Of a stretch of 64,000 bases of DNA, positions 9,391 through 20,400 are shown one piece after another (position 1 is the stretch's first letter; every line of letters starts with the position of its first letter). The stretch is taken from NCBI GenBank assembly GCA_935421135.1, contig OW285195.1:1922001-1986000 (forward strand), read 5' to 3'. The notes beneath the pieces are model-generated. The model saw only the letters and a list, made by a program, of their open reading frames with translations, did not search any database and was not told the DNA's origin. A program made the translations under genes and the position numbers. This DNA is from Bugulina stolonifera. Taxonomy: Eukaryota > Bryozoa > Gymnolaemata > Cheilostomatida > Bugulidae.

Positions 9391-10461
9391 TTACACAAAC
9401 TGACTAGAATCTATCCAACTATTAAATGAAGAGGGATAACCACTCCATTTCACGAAACTCTCTTCTTTTCCTCTCCTTCTCCGTTTACGTATGACTTTCT
9501 CAACTCTAAAGATTTCAGGTAGGTTAACATGTTGCAATTCTTGTGCATAGAATGTTCCATCTACTCCTTCTTTGTTTAGGTCTTCCAGTGTATAGACAGG
9601 AGGTGAGGTATGTGCCTTGACTGCTTTTATGGTGAATATCTCGGTTGACCAGTTTGGTGTGAACCCTCGCTCAAAGCTACTACGAGCCATCGAAATCCGA
9701 ACATGATCACCTGGTGAGTATTTTACTCTTGTTTTCTTTAACCATCGTTTAGGTGAGAACTCATTTAACCGAACCCAAACCTCTTCTTGATTATCGTAAT
9801 CAACCTCAATAGGTTTCATTCCAATTGACCTATTAAAACTGTTGTTATATCCTTGGACTAGGTCTTCTACATCTTCTAAGTAGCGTCCATCTCCTCTATA
9901 AGTGAGTAGACGATGAATTTTCCCTCTCAATGTTCTATTAAAGCGTTCAACAAGAGCAGCCTTGATGATCTCATTCTCAGAGGTGAAATGGCTTACTCCG
10001 TACTTCTTTAGCACTTCACTCACCCTTCTGTTTAGGAACTCCTTACCTTTATCAGTTTGTATTTGTCTAAAGCTTTCATTTTCGAATAGAGAGATGAGTG
10101 CATTGGACACTTCCAGACCAGACTTGGAATGAAGAGGAAAGACCCATGCTTTCCGTGAGAAGGCATCTATGCAGGTGAGCAAAAATGTTACTCCATCATT
10201 TGAGTCCTTGTGCGCACGCACATCCACGAGATCTGCCTGGAGTTGTTCACCAATCCCACTCACAAACGTTTTTCTCCTTGTAAACTTCATTCTAATCGGG
10301 CGATGAAGAGTGTATGCGTCTTGACTTCTCAACCACTTCTCAACATCATTCTCATTAATACCAGGAGGAGAAGCTAAAACTAACTTTCTCTTTCCTCCAA
10401 AAGATGGTGGTTGAGGAGGGGAGAAGTAAATATCACGTAGACCTTCATCTATATCATCCAT
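9391..10461 (-). CDS. INT: Retroviral-type integrase with C-terminal chromodomain
   Basis: 356 aa. The rve catalytic core spans about residues 65-230: Asp77 in QADLVD, Asp137 in QTDKGKEF and Glu172 in VERFNRTL, with 34 residues between the last two. A C-terminal domain follows (about 245-310, YSPGDHVRI) and then a chromodomain (about 316-356) with FRVEKVI, FVKWSGYP and WIDSSQF. Polinton integrases typically have this build; the enzyme inserts the linear genome and leaves 6-bp duplications, as seen here. Its first 13 nt overlap the end of the preceding gene. Intact, so integration competence is plausible. Confidence 0.95.
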   Translation of the reverse strand: MDDIDEGLRDIYFSPPQPPSFGGKRKLVLASPPGINENDVEKWLRSQDAYTLHRPIRMKFTRRKTFVSGIGEQLQADLVDVRAHKDSNDGVTFLLTCIDAFSRKAWVFPLHSKSGLEVSNALISLFENESFRQIQTDKGKEFLNRRVSEVLKKYGVSHFTSENEIIKAALVERFNRTLRGKIHRLLTYRGDGRYLEDVEDLVQGYNNSFNRSIGMKPIEVDYDNQEEVWVRLNEFSPKRWLKKTRVKYSPGDHVRISMARSSFERGFTPNWSTEIFTIKAVKAHTSPPVYTLEDLNKEGVDGTFYAQELQHVNLPEIFRVEKVIRKRRRRGKEESFVKWSGYPSSFNSWIDSSQFV

Positions 10462-11018
10462 CTTTCTGTTTTACTATCGCTTGCAAGAGGGGTTTTAGGA
10501 AGCTTTCGCCTAGACCTAGTTTTGATAGGACTTCTATTATCACCCTTCCCACTCCAACGTGCGCCAGCTTCTGACCTCTCTGGTTTTGTTTCTCTCCTAT
10601 ATGGGTGTGGTAGTGGTGACCTTGAGACACTTCGCCTCTTTTCATCATCTCTTTTTTTCTCTCGCCCTCGCTCTTGTGCTTCTTCTTCTCTTTGTCTCCA
10701 TGTATGCATTTCATTAAACCTAGTGGTAATTCCCTCTAATGTATTATACAACTCCTGCTGCGGATGGCGTGATCTCTCCAACTCTTTTAGGAACTTATTC
10801 ATTTTATGAGCATGTTGCTCTAGCTGAGAGTAGATGTCTGTATCAGAGTTTTTGAGGTTAGATATTACATCTTTTCTGCTTTTTTCTGCCAGGAGTAGAT
10901 CCCCATTTGTAGAGAGTGAGGGTAGATGCTCTCCTTCTTTTTTGTTGTTTCTACTATTCATTGATTCATATGTATGTTTATCCATAAGAAGATACTTTTT
11001 AGAAAACTTGAGACTCAT
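10449..11018 (-). CDS. Unrecognised charged protein with coiled-coil and RS-like tail
   Basis: 189 aa from the ATG of MSLKFSKKYLLMD. The frame is open further upstream only through GTG codons, and this ATG follows the previous stop by one base (TGA-A-ATG). I do not recognise the family. Residues about 60-115 are predicted helical and charged (SQLEQHAHKMNKFLKELERS). The second half is rich in Arg, Glu, Lys and Ser (EERGREKK-like runs, RRSVSRSPLP), suggesting a nucleic-acid-binding, possibly phosphorylated tail. Its position between ATPase and integrase suggests a virion or packaging role. It overlaps the integrase gene by 13 nt. Confidence 0.7.
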   Translation of the reverse strand: MSLKFSKKYLLMDKHTYESMNSRNNKKEGEHLPSLSTNGDLLLAEKSRKDVISNLKNSDTDIYSQLEQHAHKMNKFLKELERSRHPQQELYNTLEGITTRFNEMHTWRQREEEAQERGREKKRDDEKRRSVSRSPLPHPYRRETKPERSEAGARWSGKGDNRSPIKTRSRRKLPKTPLASDSKTERWMI

Positions 11019-11019
11019 T

Positions 11020-11385
11020 TCACCTTCGTCCACCACCTAATCCGCCAAGCACACCTCCGAGTAAACTTGCCAATGGCTTCAAAAGAAGACCTAAAAATCC
11101 GCCACGTTGTAGGATTAACTTTTTCTGCCTCACACTAGTACGAGAGTTGGTGAGATCCTCAATGGCCCTTCTATGTCGACGTAGAGAGTTCAACTGAGCG
11201 GTAGTTAGATGAACATTACCTAATAATACATTTCTAGCACACTCAACAAGAGCGAGTATAAGGTCTTTGTTAGCCTCAGCAATGGTTGAATCTCTGATGG
11301 TTGCAGATGCTTTCGTCAGTGCATATATACTCAAGGCATTCCTCCTCAACCTTGGAGAATACTCGGGTGAATTAATGTATCTCAT
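11020..11385 (-). CDS. Small Polinton-type protein with basic middle and glycine/leucine-rich C-terminus
   Basis: 121 aa from the ATG of MRYINSPEYSPRL; an upstream in-frame TTG extension is rejected as a start. Features in order: an N-terminal Arg-rich piece, a helix (LILALVECARNVLLGNVHLT, 42-61), a basic stretch with RRHRRAIEDL, then LQRGGFLGLLL and a hydrophobic Gly/Leu end (LASLLGGVLGGLGGGRR). This build, with GNVxLT and LQxGGFL, recurs in small Polinton/adintovirus-associated proteins. From its form I infer a minor virion or membrane-active protein; no enzymatic motif is present. It is followed after one base by the next ATG. Confidence 0.7.
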   Translation of the reverse strand: MRYINSPEYSPRLRRNALSIYALTKASATIRDSTIAEANKDLILALVECARNVLLGNVHLTTAQLNSLRRHRRAIEDLTNSRTSVRQKKLILQRGGFLGLLLKPLASLLGGVLGGLGGGRR

Positions 11386-11450
11386 GCTTGATGATGGATG
11401 CGCTCTCTTCGAGTCCAAGACAGTTTATGGAGAGAGTAGAGATGTGAATG

Positions 11451-12110
11451 CTACTTATATTCCAGGGTATTCGGGATATATACAGTCATGGGAGAGTGCT
11501 CAGAAGCAAAATTACCGATCAGTCTAGCCCACTCCGGGGTTTCCTGGCGAAGATTCAAGAATAGAAAAGAGTGTGGCTTACGTGTAGCATCACTAAAAGC
11601 TTCTTGAACAGCTCTTGTACTCTGAGGAAAAGCCTGCTTTGCAAGATTGGTAACAGACATTCCGTCTCTGGGGTTCTTGAACAAGAAAAAATACTGCGAG
11701 TTTATTGACACTGTTCTATTATCTTTCGGGAAAAGGTTCTGTAGTAAGAAAAAGACGCTTATGTTCAGGTGGTGACTGAACTTTGTAAAGATTGCATTAG
11801 TAGTCTCTTTCCCCCCGACTTCACCCATCAAGTCATCAATGATGAGCCAGCGATTCTTCCCATCACGCTCTATATCCATTTCTACATCAATGAGTCCTGA
11901 ATGAAACCTTACTTTATCCTTGTAATCCTCAAAGCGGCGTTGCCAAACTCCATAGCAGTAAATGATTTCAACAGGAGTGGGTGAAGCAATTTCATCAACT
12001 CTCTTAATAAGACTAAATAGTAGTTCCGTTTTTCCACTCCCTGTTGGACCACAGACTAGAGCTGTGAAGGGACTCTGCAAGCGAAGATCGATTTCTTGGT
12101 GTGGACGCAT
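11451..12110 (-). CDS. ATP: FtsK/HerA-type genome-packaging ATPase
   Basis: 219 aa. P-loop ATPase of the Polinton/adintovirus packaging family, thought to pump DNA into the capsid. The Walker A motif GPTGSGKT is at residues 21-28, Walker B WLIIDDLM at 88-95, and a sensor-like LLQNLF follows at 122-127, all in the expected order. Length is normal. Its start overlaps the end of the upstream membrane-protein ORF by 98 nt in another frame. Intact, all motif residues present. Confidence 0.94.
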   Translation of the reverse strand: MRPHQEIDLRLQSPFTALVCGPTGSGKTELLFSLIKRVDEIASPTPVEIIYCYGVWQRRFEDYKDKVRFHSGLIDVEMDIERDGKNRWLIIDDLMGEVGGKETTNAIFTKFSHHLNISVFFLLQNLFPKDNRTVSINSQYFFLFKNPRDGMSVTNLAKQAFPQSTRAVQEAFSDATRKPHSFLFLNLRQETPEWARLIGNFASEHSPMTVYIPNTLEYK

Positions 12111-12420
12111 GCTGATCCAGTTGAGTAGCTAATAGAGTTGTGTTTGTTTTTAAAAAGTGTCCTTGCTTAAGTACTCCTTTGTCTTTACCATTGGGTGGTT
12201 CCCTATCACTTAGATATGTGTAAACTGATGGGGATAAAGATGAGCAAGAAAGTATAAATAGTATTATGATTATGTAGAATGTGAACTTCTTTCTTTTGTT
12301 GCTTCTCTCTCCTATTTGCTCCCTTCCCTCTTCAGCAGAGATAGCTACTACTTCATCTAAGAGACCATCAGCCACATCTTCATAATTCTCATTTCTACAT
12401 ACTACCTCTTGCTTTGACAT
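12013..12420 (-). CDS. Single-pass membrane protein, unrecognised
   Basis: 135 aa. An acidic N-terminus (about 1-38) is followed by a basic stop (NKRKK, 41-45) and one hydrophobic segment (FTFYIIIILFILSCSS, about 46-61), then a hydrophilic C-terminal tail. The charge pattern suggests the N-terminus is cytoplasmic. Adintoviruses often encode a small membrane protein near the ATPase, so a virion or envelope-like role is possible. The last 98 nt overlap the ATPase gene, so the protein may end in a region constrained by the other frame; the functional part could be just residues 1-103. Confidence 0.6.
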   Translation of the reverse strand: MSKQEVVCRNENYEDVADGLLDEVVAISAEEGREQIGERSNKRKKFTFYIIIILFILSCSSLSPSVYTYLSDREPPNGKDKGVLKQGHFLKTNTTLLATQLDQHASTPRNRSSLAESLHSSSLWSNREWKNGTTI

Positions 12421-12460
12421 CTTGCCCTTGTTTGAGAGAACGATTGGAATCTATACACTT

Positions 12461-13786
12461 TTATTCATCATTACTTTCTCCTGTTGGAACCCACTGTGGC
12501 AGTTTACTATCTTCCCCTTCTGCTTTTGCATCATTATCATCTAGTTTGTTAGCCAGGTGGGGGATTATGTGATCAATAATTGATACACTATCCATTTTTT
12601 CTTCTTCTTCTTTTTGCAAACGCTCGATTTCCATCATTAACCTCTCTTTTTCCATTCTTTCCTCTGTTAACTTTTTTTCTAAGAAGGTAATGCGATTTGT
12701 TCTTCTCTCTTTTCTTGCATCAATTCTCTGTTGCATCTCTAGTGCTTCTTTCCACCCCAGTGCTCCTGCCAATTCCACTTTCTTTAGTGCCAATTCTTGT
12801 TCTATCTTTCTAATCTCTTGTTCCCTTTTGTCACACATTTCAACCTCTTCTTTAGTTTCTACATGAGTTTGCTCTTCTATCATAATCTGGTTATTCTCTC
12901 CTGTAGAAGTCTCTCTCACTTCCACCCTAGCTTCTCCTGGTGAAGGGCTTCTTATCTCCTCTAACCCGTTTTTGGATGAATCTAGTTCTCCAATGTCACA
13001 CATTTCAACCTCTTCTATCATAACCTGGTTAGTCTCTCCTGTAGAAGTCTCTCTCACCTCTAATCTAGCATCTCCTGGTGAAGGGCTTCTTATCACCTCT
13101 AACCCATTTTTAGATGGATCTAGTTCTCCAAACAATCGCCCTGCATATAGCGTATTACCTCTACTAAGAATTAAACCAGGGATGCTTTCTTCATTGTAAC
13201 TCCTCTTCGCTCGCGATTTCTCCTTCCCATCCTCAAAGCGACATCTTCTTGCCCCATCCTTTAATATATTCAATACTCTATGATAGAGTTCATTCTTTGA
13301 ACCTTCCCCACCAGGTTCATTATCCAGATATAGTAAGAAGTGAGTGTTAAAAGTGGCCTCCGCTCCCACACCAGTTTCATCCCAGTTTCTATCTTCAATA
13401 ATCTTCTCAACCGCCACTCTACACCAGGTTGACAACTCCGCATTCCTAAGAAGGAGTAAGGGAGAAGAAACGGATGCGTTTTTTGTTTCTACCATAGATG
13501 AAAATCTTGACCTAGCTCCTGTTAAGTCTTCATAACAAAGTGCCATTTTCCTCAACTTTTCCTCTCCTATCTTAAAAGGGATATTCATAGAGAGTGAAAG
13601 TGTTCTAAAATAGATGGCAAGCTCTACCACTAAGGAATTATGAGCGAGTCTGTCAACCCAATACCACATCCATAGACTATTCGTTTCTTCGATATTACTT
13701 TTGATCATATAATCCCATACAGACTTCGGGAGGACTTCCTTTAAAAGTACATATCTCCCCGCCGCTCCTTTGGTGAGAAAAGACAT
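12461..13786 (-). CDS. Unrecognised 441-aa protein with internal duplication and coiled coil
   Basis: First gene of the minus-strand cluster, behind a good TATA box. Residues 1-215 form a globular-looking domain with Trp-rich helices (SLWMWYWVDRLAH) of no family I recognise. Residues 220-264 and 266-319 are two copies of one unit (GELDPSKNGLEVIRSPSPG, and the same with SS and EE), including RETSTGE and MIEE. Residues about 318-400 are a strongly charged coiled coil, then a short acidic tail. The stop codon TAA is itself part of an AATAAA hexamer (GAATAAAAG). A structural or scaffold role is possible from position only. Confidence 0.75.
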   Translation of the reverse strand: MSFLTKGAAGRYVLLKEVLPKSVWDYMIKSNIEETNSLWMWYWVDRLAHNSLVVELAIYFRTLSLSMNIPFKIGEEKLRKMALCYEDLTGARSRFSSMVETKNASVSSPLLLLRNAELSTWCRVAVEKIIEDRNWDETGVGAEATFNTHFLLYLDNEPGGEGSKNELYHRVLNILKDGARRCRFEDGKEKSRAKRSYNEESIPGLILSRGNTLYAGRLFGELDPSKNGLEVIRSPSPGDARLEVRETSTGETNQVMIEEVEMCDIGELDSSKNGLEEIRSPSPGEARVEVRETSTGENNQIMIEEQTHVETKEEVEMCDKREQEIRKIEQELALKKVELAGALGWKEALEMQQRIDARKERRTNRITFLEKKLTEERMEKERLMMEIERLQKEEEEKMDSVSIIDHIIPHLANKLDDNDAKAEGEDSKLPQWVPTGESNDE

Positions 13787-13839
13787 GTTTGCTATGACTA
13801 AGTCTTCTTTGTATTAATACTATCATCAGTCAAACTTAT

Positions 13840-13847
13840 CTTTTATA
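13840..13847 (-). promoter_or_regulatory. TATA box of the minus-strand gene cluster
   Basis: The minus strand reads GGACTATAAAAGATAAG just inside the right TIR, 54-61 nt before the first ATG. This is the clearest promoter of the cluster. Confidence 0.75.
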
Positions 13848-13874
13848 GTCCCACCCCAGTGGAACTCGGAATGG

Positions 13875-14410
13875 GCGGCGGGCCGCTGCCTAGTCGCTTG
13901 GCCCGGTGGATACGGGGCACCGGCGTCGCCTCCACGTGTACGGTCGGCGCCGCACGCAACGTGGGCGGACGCGGCTTGACCGCCTCAAACGATCGGTCGT
14001 TCGGGTGAGTGGGGGTTGCGGGGTGGGGAGGGTGGGCGGCGGCGGAGGAGGGGTGGCGGTGATGACGGTGATGGCGGCGGCGGCGGCTGTGAGGGCGGCG
14101 GTGGCGGCGGCGGCGACGGCGGTGGCGCGGACGGGACGAGGGCGGTGGCGGGGAGCGGGGGAGGAGTGGGAGGCGGGGGAGGGGGCGGGAAGGAGGGAGG
14201 GAAGGGGTCGTGGCCGGGTTCGGGGTCAAGTGTGCAAATGTTTTTTCGACCAATCAGAAGGGGGGATTTTGGGGTGACCTTGGCAAGGTCGTGTGCAAAA
14301 TTTTTGTGCTCTTCTGTGATTGGTTGAAATCGGAAATACCGGCTTGTGATTGGTTGAAAACAGGGGTCAATGAGTGCGTGTCTGTGTAGAAGTGCACTGA
14401 CTATACTACT
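13875..14410 (-). repeat. Right terminal inverted repeat of Polinton-like element
   Basis: 536 bp, inverted copy of 3492-4129, ending TGCACTGACTATACTACT at the junction with the duplication. The CCG/CGG tract is about 100 bp shorter than on the left; elsewhere I see almost no differences, which suggests recent copying or conversion of the ends. Confidence 0.95.
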
Positions 14411-14416
14411 TAGGTG
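14411..14416. repeat. Right target-site duplication TAGGTG
   Basis: Direct repeat of 3486-3491. Removing the element and one copy gives GTAGGTAGGTGTCTTTGTTTAG, the sequence seen uninterrupted near 16330 and 21535. Confidence 0.95.
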
Positions 14417-17400
14417 TCTTTGTTTAGTGGTTAGTTTCCTTATAAATACATAAAGAAGTGGGTGTAAGTTATTTTTTTTTGCTTCATACCATTATATACA
14501 ATAAACACATCACAATTGCTGCCAATTACTCTATTTAGCACGCACCTTATGTTCTACTTGTTGACATCTATGATCAGGTGCTGACTAGTAGGTAGGTGTC
14601 TCTGTTTAGTCTCCCTATAAATATATAAAGTAGTGGGTGTAAGTTAATTTTTTTTGGTTCATACCATTATATACAATAAACACATCACAATTGCTGCCAA
14701 TTACTCTATTTAGCACGCACCTTATGTTCTACTTGTTGACATCTATGATCAGGTGCTGACTAGTAGGTAGGTGTCTCTGTTTAGTTTCCCTATAAATATA
14801 TAAAGTAGTAGGGTGTAAGTTATTTTTTTTGCTTCATACCATTATATACAATAAACACATCACAATTGCTGCCAATTACTCTATTTAGCACACACCTTAT
14901 GTTCTACTTGTTGACATCTCTGATCAGGTGCTGACTAGTAGGTAGGTGTCTCTGTTTAGTCTCCCTATAAATATATAAAGTAGCAGGGTGTAAGTTATTT
15001 TTTTTGCTTCATACCATTATATACAATAAACACATCACAATTGCTGCCAATTACTCTATTTAGCACTCACCTTATGTTCTACTTGTTGACATCTCTGATC
15101 AGGTGCTGACTAGTAGGTAGGTGTCTCTGTTTAGTCTCCCTATAAATATATAAAGTAGTGGGTGTAAGTTATTTTTTTTGCTTCATACCATTATATACAA
15201 TAAACACATCACAATTGCTGCCAATTACTCTATTTAGCACGCACCTCATGTTCTACTTGTTGACATCTCTGATCAGGTGCTGACTAGTAAGTAGGTGTCT
15301 CTGTTTAGTCTCCCTATAAATATATAAAGTAGTGGGTGTAAGTTTTTTTTTTTTGGTTCATACCATTATATACAATAAACACATCACAATTGCTGCCAAT
15401 TACTCTATTTAGCACTCACCTTATGTTCTGCTTGTTGACATCTATGATCAGGTGCTGACTAGTAGGTAGGTGTCTCTGTTTAGTCTCCCTATAAATATAT
15501 AAAGTAGTGGGTGTAAGTTATTTTGTGCTTCATACCATTATATACGATAAACACATCACAATTGCTGCCAATTACTCTATTTAGCACTCACCTTATGTTC
15601 TACTTGTTGACATCTATGATCAGGTGCTGACTAGTAGGTAGGTGTCTCTGTTTAGTCTCCCTATAAATATAGAAAGTAGTGGGTGTAAGTTATTTTTTCT
15701 GCTTCAGACCATTATATACAATAAACACATCACAATTGCTGCCAATTACTCTATTTAGCACGCACCTAATGTTCTACTTGTTGACAACTCTGATCAGGTG
15801 CTGACTAGTAGGTAGGTGTCTCTGTTTAGTCTCCCTATAAATATATAAAGTAGTGGGTGTAAGTTATTTTGTGCTTCATACCATTATATACAATAAACAC
15901 ATCACAATTGCTGCCAATTACTCTATTTAGCACTCACCTTATGTTCTACTTGTTGACATCTCTGATCAGGTGCTGACTAGTAGGTAGGTGTCTCTGTTTA
16001 GTCTCCCTATAAATATATAAAGTAGTGGGTGTAAGTTATTTTTTTTGGTTCATACCATTATATACAATAAACACATCACAATTGCTGCCAATTACTCTAT
16101 TTAGCACGCACCCTATGTTCTACTTGTTGACATCTATGATCAGGTGCTGACTAGTAGGTAGGTGTCTCTGTTTAGTCTCCCTATAAATATATAAAGTAGT
16201 GGGTGTAAGTTATTTTGTGCTTCATACCATTATATACAATAAACACATCACAATTGCTGCCAATTACCCTATTTAGCACTCACCTTATGTTCTACTTGTT
16301 GACATCTATGATCAGGTGCTGACTAGTAGGTAGGTGTCTTTGTTTAGTGGTTAGTTTCCTTATAAATACATAAAGAAGTGGGTGTAAGTTATTTTTTTTT
16401 GCTTCATACCATTATATACAATAAACACATCACAATTGCTGCCAATTACTCTATTTAGCACGCACCTTATGTTCTACTTGTTGACATCTCTGATCAGGTG
16501 CTGACTAGTAGGTGATGTCTCTGTTTAGTCTCCCTATAAATATATAAAGTAGCAGGTTGCAAGTTATTTCGTGCTTCATACCATTATATACAATAAACAC
16601 ATCACAATTGCTGCCAATTACTCTATTTAGCACGCACCTTATGTTCTACTTGTTGACATCTATGATCAGGTGCTGACTAGTAGGTAGGTGTCTCTGTTTA
16701 GTCTCCCTATAAATATATAAAGTAGTGGGTGTAAGTTAATTTTTTTTGGTTCATACCATTATATACAATAAACACATCACAATTGCTGCCAATTACTCTA
16801 TTTAGCACGCACCTTATGTTCTACTTGTTGACATCTATGATCAGGTGCTGACTAGTAGGTAGGTGTCTCTGTTTAGTTTCCCTATAAATATATAAAGCAG
16901 CAGGGTGTAAGTTATTTTGTGCTTCATACCATTATATACGATAAACACATCACAATTGCTGCCAATAACCCTATTTAGCACTCACCTTATGTTCTACTTG
17001 TTGACGTCTCTGATCAGGTGCTGACTAGTAGGTAGGTGTCTCTGTTTAGTCTCCCTATAAATATATAAAGTAGTGGGTGTAAGTTATTTTTTTTGCTTCA
17101 TACCATTATATACAATAAACACATCACACTTGCTGCCAATTACTCTATTTAGCACTCACCTTATGTTCTACTTGTTGACATCTATGATCAGGTGCTGACT
17201 AGTAGGTAGGTGTCTCTGTTTAGTTTCCCTATAAATATATAAAGTAGTAGGCTGTAAGTTATTTTGTGCTTCATACCATTATATACAATAAACACATCAC
17301 AATTGCTGCCAATTACCCTATTTAGCACTCACCATATGTTCTACTTGTTGACATCTATGATCAGGTGCTGACTAGTAGGTGTCTCTGTTTAGTCTTCCTA

Positions 17401-20400
17401 TAAATATATAAAGTAGCAGGGTGTAAGTTATTTTTGTGCTTCATACCATTATATACAATAAACACATCACACTTGCTGCCAATTACTCTATTTAGCACTC
17501 ACCTTATGTTCTACTTGTTGACATCTATGATCAGGTGCTGACTAGTAGGTAGGTGTCTCTGTTTAGTTTCCCTATAAATATATAAAGTAGTGGGTGTAAG
17601 TTATTTTGTGCTTCATACCATTATATACAATAAACACATCACAATTGCTGCCAATTACCCTATTTAGCACTCACCATATGTTCTACTTGTTGACATCTAT
17701 GATCAGGTGCTGACTAGTAGGTAGGTGTCTCTGTTTAGTCTCCCTATAAATATATAAAGTAGCAGGTTGCAAGTTATTTCGTGCTTCATACCATTATATA
17801 CAATAAACACATCACAATTGCTGCCAATTACTCTATTTAGCACGCACCTTATGTTCTACTTGTTGACATCTCTGATCAGGTGCTGACTAGTAGGTAGGTG
17901 TCTCTGTTTAGTCTCCCTATAAATATATAAAGTAGCAGGTTGCAAGTTATTTCGTGCTTCATACCATTATATACAATAAACACATCACAATTGCTGCCAA
18001 TTACCCTATTTAGCACTCACCTTATGTTCTACTTGTTGACATCTCTGATCAGGTGCTGACTAGTAGGTAGGTGTCTCTGTTTAGTCTCCCTATAAATATA
18101 TAAAGTAGCAGGTTGCAAGTTATTTCGTGCTTCATACCATTATATACAATAAACACATCACAATTGCTGCCAATTACTCTATTTAGCACGCACCTCATGT
18201 TCTACTTGTTGACATCTCTGATCAGGTGCTGACTAGTAGGTAGGTGTCTCTGTTTAGTCTTCCTATAAATATATAAAGTAGCAGGGTGTAAGTTATTTTT
18301 TTGCTTCATACCATTATATACAATAAACACATCACAATTGCTGCCAATTACCTTATTTAGCACTCACCTTATGTTCTACTTGTTGACATCTATGATCAGG
18401 TGCTGACTAGTAGGTAGGTGTCTCTGTTTAGTTTCCCTATAAATATATAAAGTAGTAGGCTGTAAGTTATTTTGTGCTTCATACCATTATATACAATAAA
18501 CACATCACAATTGCTGCCAATTACCCTATTTAGCACTCACCTCATGTTCTACTTGTTGACATCTCTGATCAGGTGCTGACTAGTAGGTAGGTGTCTCTGT
18601 TTAGTCTTCCTATAAATATATAAAGTAGCAGGGTGTAAGTTATTTTTTTGCTTCATACCATTATATACAATAAACACATCACAATTGCTGCCAATTACCT
18701 TATTTAGCACTCACCTTATGTTCTACTTGTTGACATCTATGATCAGGTGCTGACTAGTAGGTGGGTGCCCCTGTTTAGTTTCCCTATAAATATATAAAGT
18801 AGTAGGCTGTAAGTTATTTTGTGCTTCATACCATTATATACAATAAACACATCACAATTGCTGCCAATTACTCTATTTAGCACTCACCCTATGTTCTACT
18901 TGTAGACATCTCTGATCAGGTGCTGACTAGTAGGTAGGTGTCTCTGTTTAGTTTCCCTATAAATATATAAAGTAGTAGGTGTAAGTTATTTTTGTGCTTC
19001 ATACCATTATATACAATAAACACATCACAATTGCTGCCAATAACCCTATTTAGTACGCACCTTATGTTCTACTTGTTGACATCTCTGATCAGGTGCTGAC
19101 TAGTAGGTAGGTGTCTCTGTTTAGTCTCCCTATAAATATATAAAGTAGCAGGTTGCAAGTTATTTCGTGCTTCATACCATTATATACAATAAACACATCA
19201 CAATTGCTGCCAATTACTCTATTTAGCACGCACCTTATGTTCTACTTGTTGACATCTCTGATCAGGTGCTGACTAGTAGGTAGGTGTCTCTGTTTAGTCT
19301 CCCTATAAATATATAAAGTAGCAGGTTGCAAGTTATTTCGTGCTTCATACCATTATATACAATAAACACATCACAATTGCTGCCAATTACCCTATTTAGC
19401 ACTCACCTTATGTTCTACTTGTTGACATCTCTGATCAGGTGCTGACTAGTAGGTAGGTGTCTCTGTTTAGTCTCCCTATAAATATATAAAGTAGCAGGTT
19501 GCAAGTTATTTCGTGCTTCATACCATTATATACAATAAACACATCACAATTGCTGCCAATTACTCTATTTAGCACGCACCTCATGTTCTACTTGTTGACA
19601 TCTCTGATCAGGTGCTGACTAGTAGGTAGGTGTCTCTGTTTAGTTTCCCTATAAATATATAAAGTAGTGGGTGTAAGTTATTTTGTGCTTCATACCATTA
19701 TATACAATAAACACATCACAATTGCTGCCAATTACCCTATTTAGCACTCACCTTATGTTCTACTTGTTGACATCTATGATCAGGTGATGACTAGTAGGTA
19801 GGTGTCTCTGTTTAGTCTCCCTATAAATATATACATGTAAAGTAGTGGGTGTAAGTTATTTTTTTGCTTCATACCATTATATACAATAAACACATCACAC
19901 TTGCTGCCAATTACTCTATTTAGCACTCACCTTATGTTCTACTTGTAGACATCTCTGATCAGGTGCTGACTAGTAGGTAGGTGTCTCTGTTTAGTCTTCC
20001 TATAAATATATAAAGTAGCAGGGTGTAAGTTATTTTTTTGCTTCATACCATTATATACAATAAACACATCACAATTGCTGCCAATTACCTTATTTAGCAC
20101 TCACCTTATGTTCTACTTGTTGACATCTCTGATCAGGTGCTGACTAGTAGGTAGGTGTCTCTGTTTAGTCTCCCTATAAATATATAAAGTAGTGGGTGTA
20201 AGTTATTTTTTGCTTCATACCATTATATACAATAAACACATCACAATTGCTGCCAATTACCTTATTTAGCATTCACCTTATGTTCTACTTGTTGATATCT
20301 CGGATCAGGTGCTGACTAGTAGGTAGGTGTCTCTGTTTAGTCTCCCTATAAATATATAAAGTAGTGGGTGTAAGTTCATTTTTTGCTTCATACCATTATA

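Larger units (their letters stand above)
3492..14410. mobile_element. Polinton/Maverick (adintovirus-like) element without DNA polymerase, 10.9 kb
   Basis: The element is bounded by terminal inverted repeats starting AGTAGTATAGTCAGTGCA and by a 6-bp duplication TAGGTG. It encodes an adenain-like protease, double-jelly-roll capsid protein, penton, retroviral-type integrase with chromodomain and a packaging ATPase, the hallmark set of Polintons and adintoviruses. No protein-primed family B polymerase, complete or broken, is present in any frame. The left third (4130-6000) is non-coding apart from a truncated early gene and an inverted iteron array, so the element looks like an internal-deletion derivative that would need replication functions from elsewhere. 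It sits inside a satellite array. All large minus-strand genes lack frameshifts, so the insertion is probably young. Confidence 0.95.

Noticed and set aside
10454..10714. 86-aa minus-strand ORF in another frame of the 189-aa gene
   Set aside because: Shadow frame; starts inside the real gene and has no conserved features.
13843..14327. ORFs in the right TIR and its border
   Set aside because: Mirror images of the left TIR composition artefacts.
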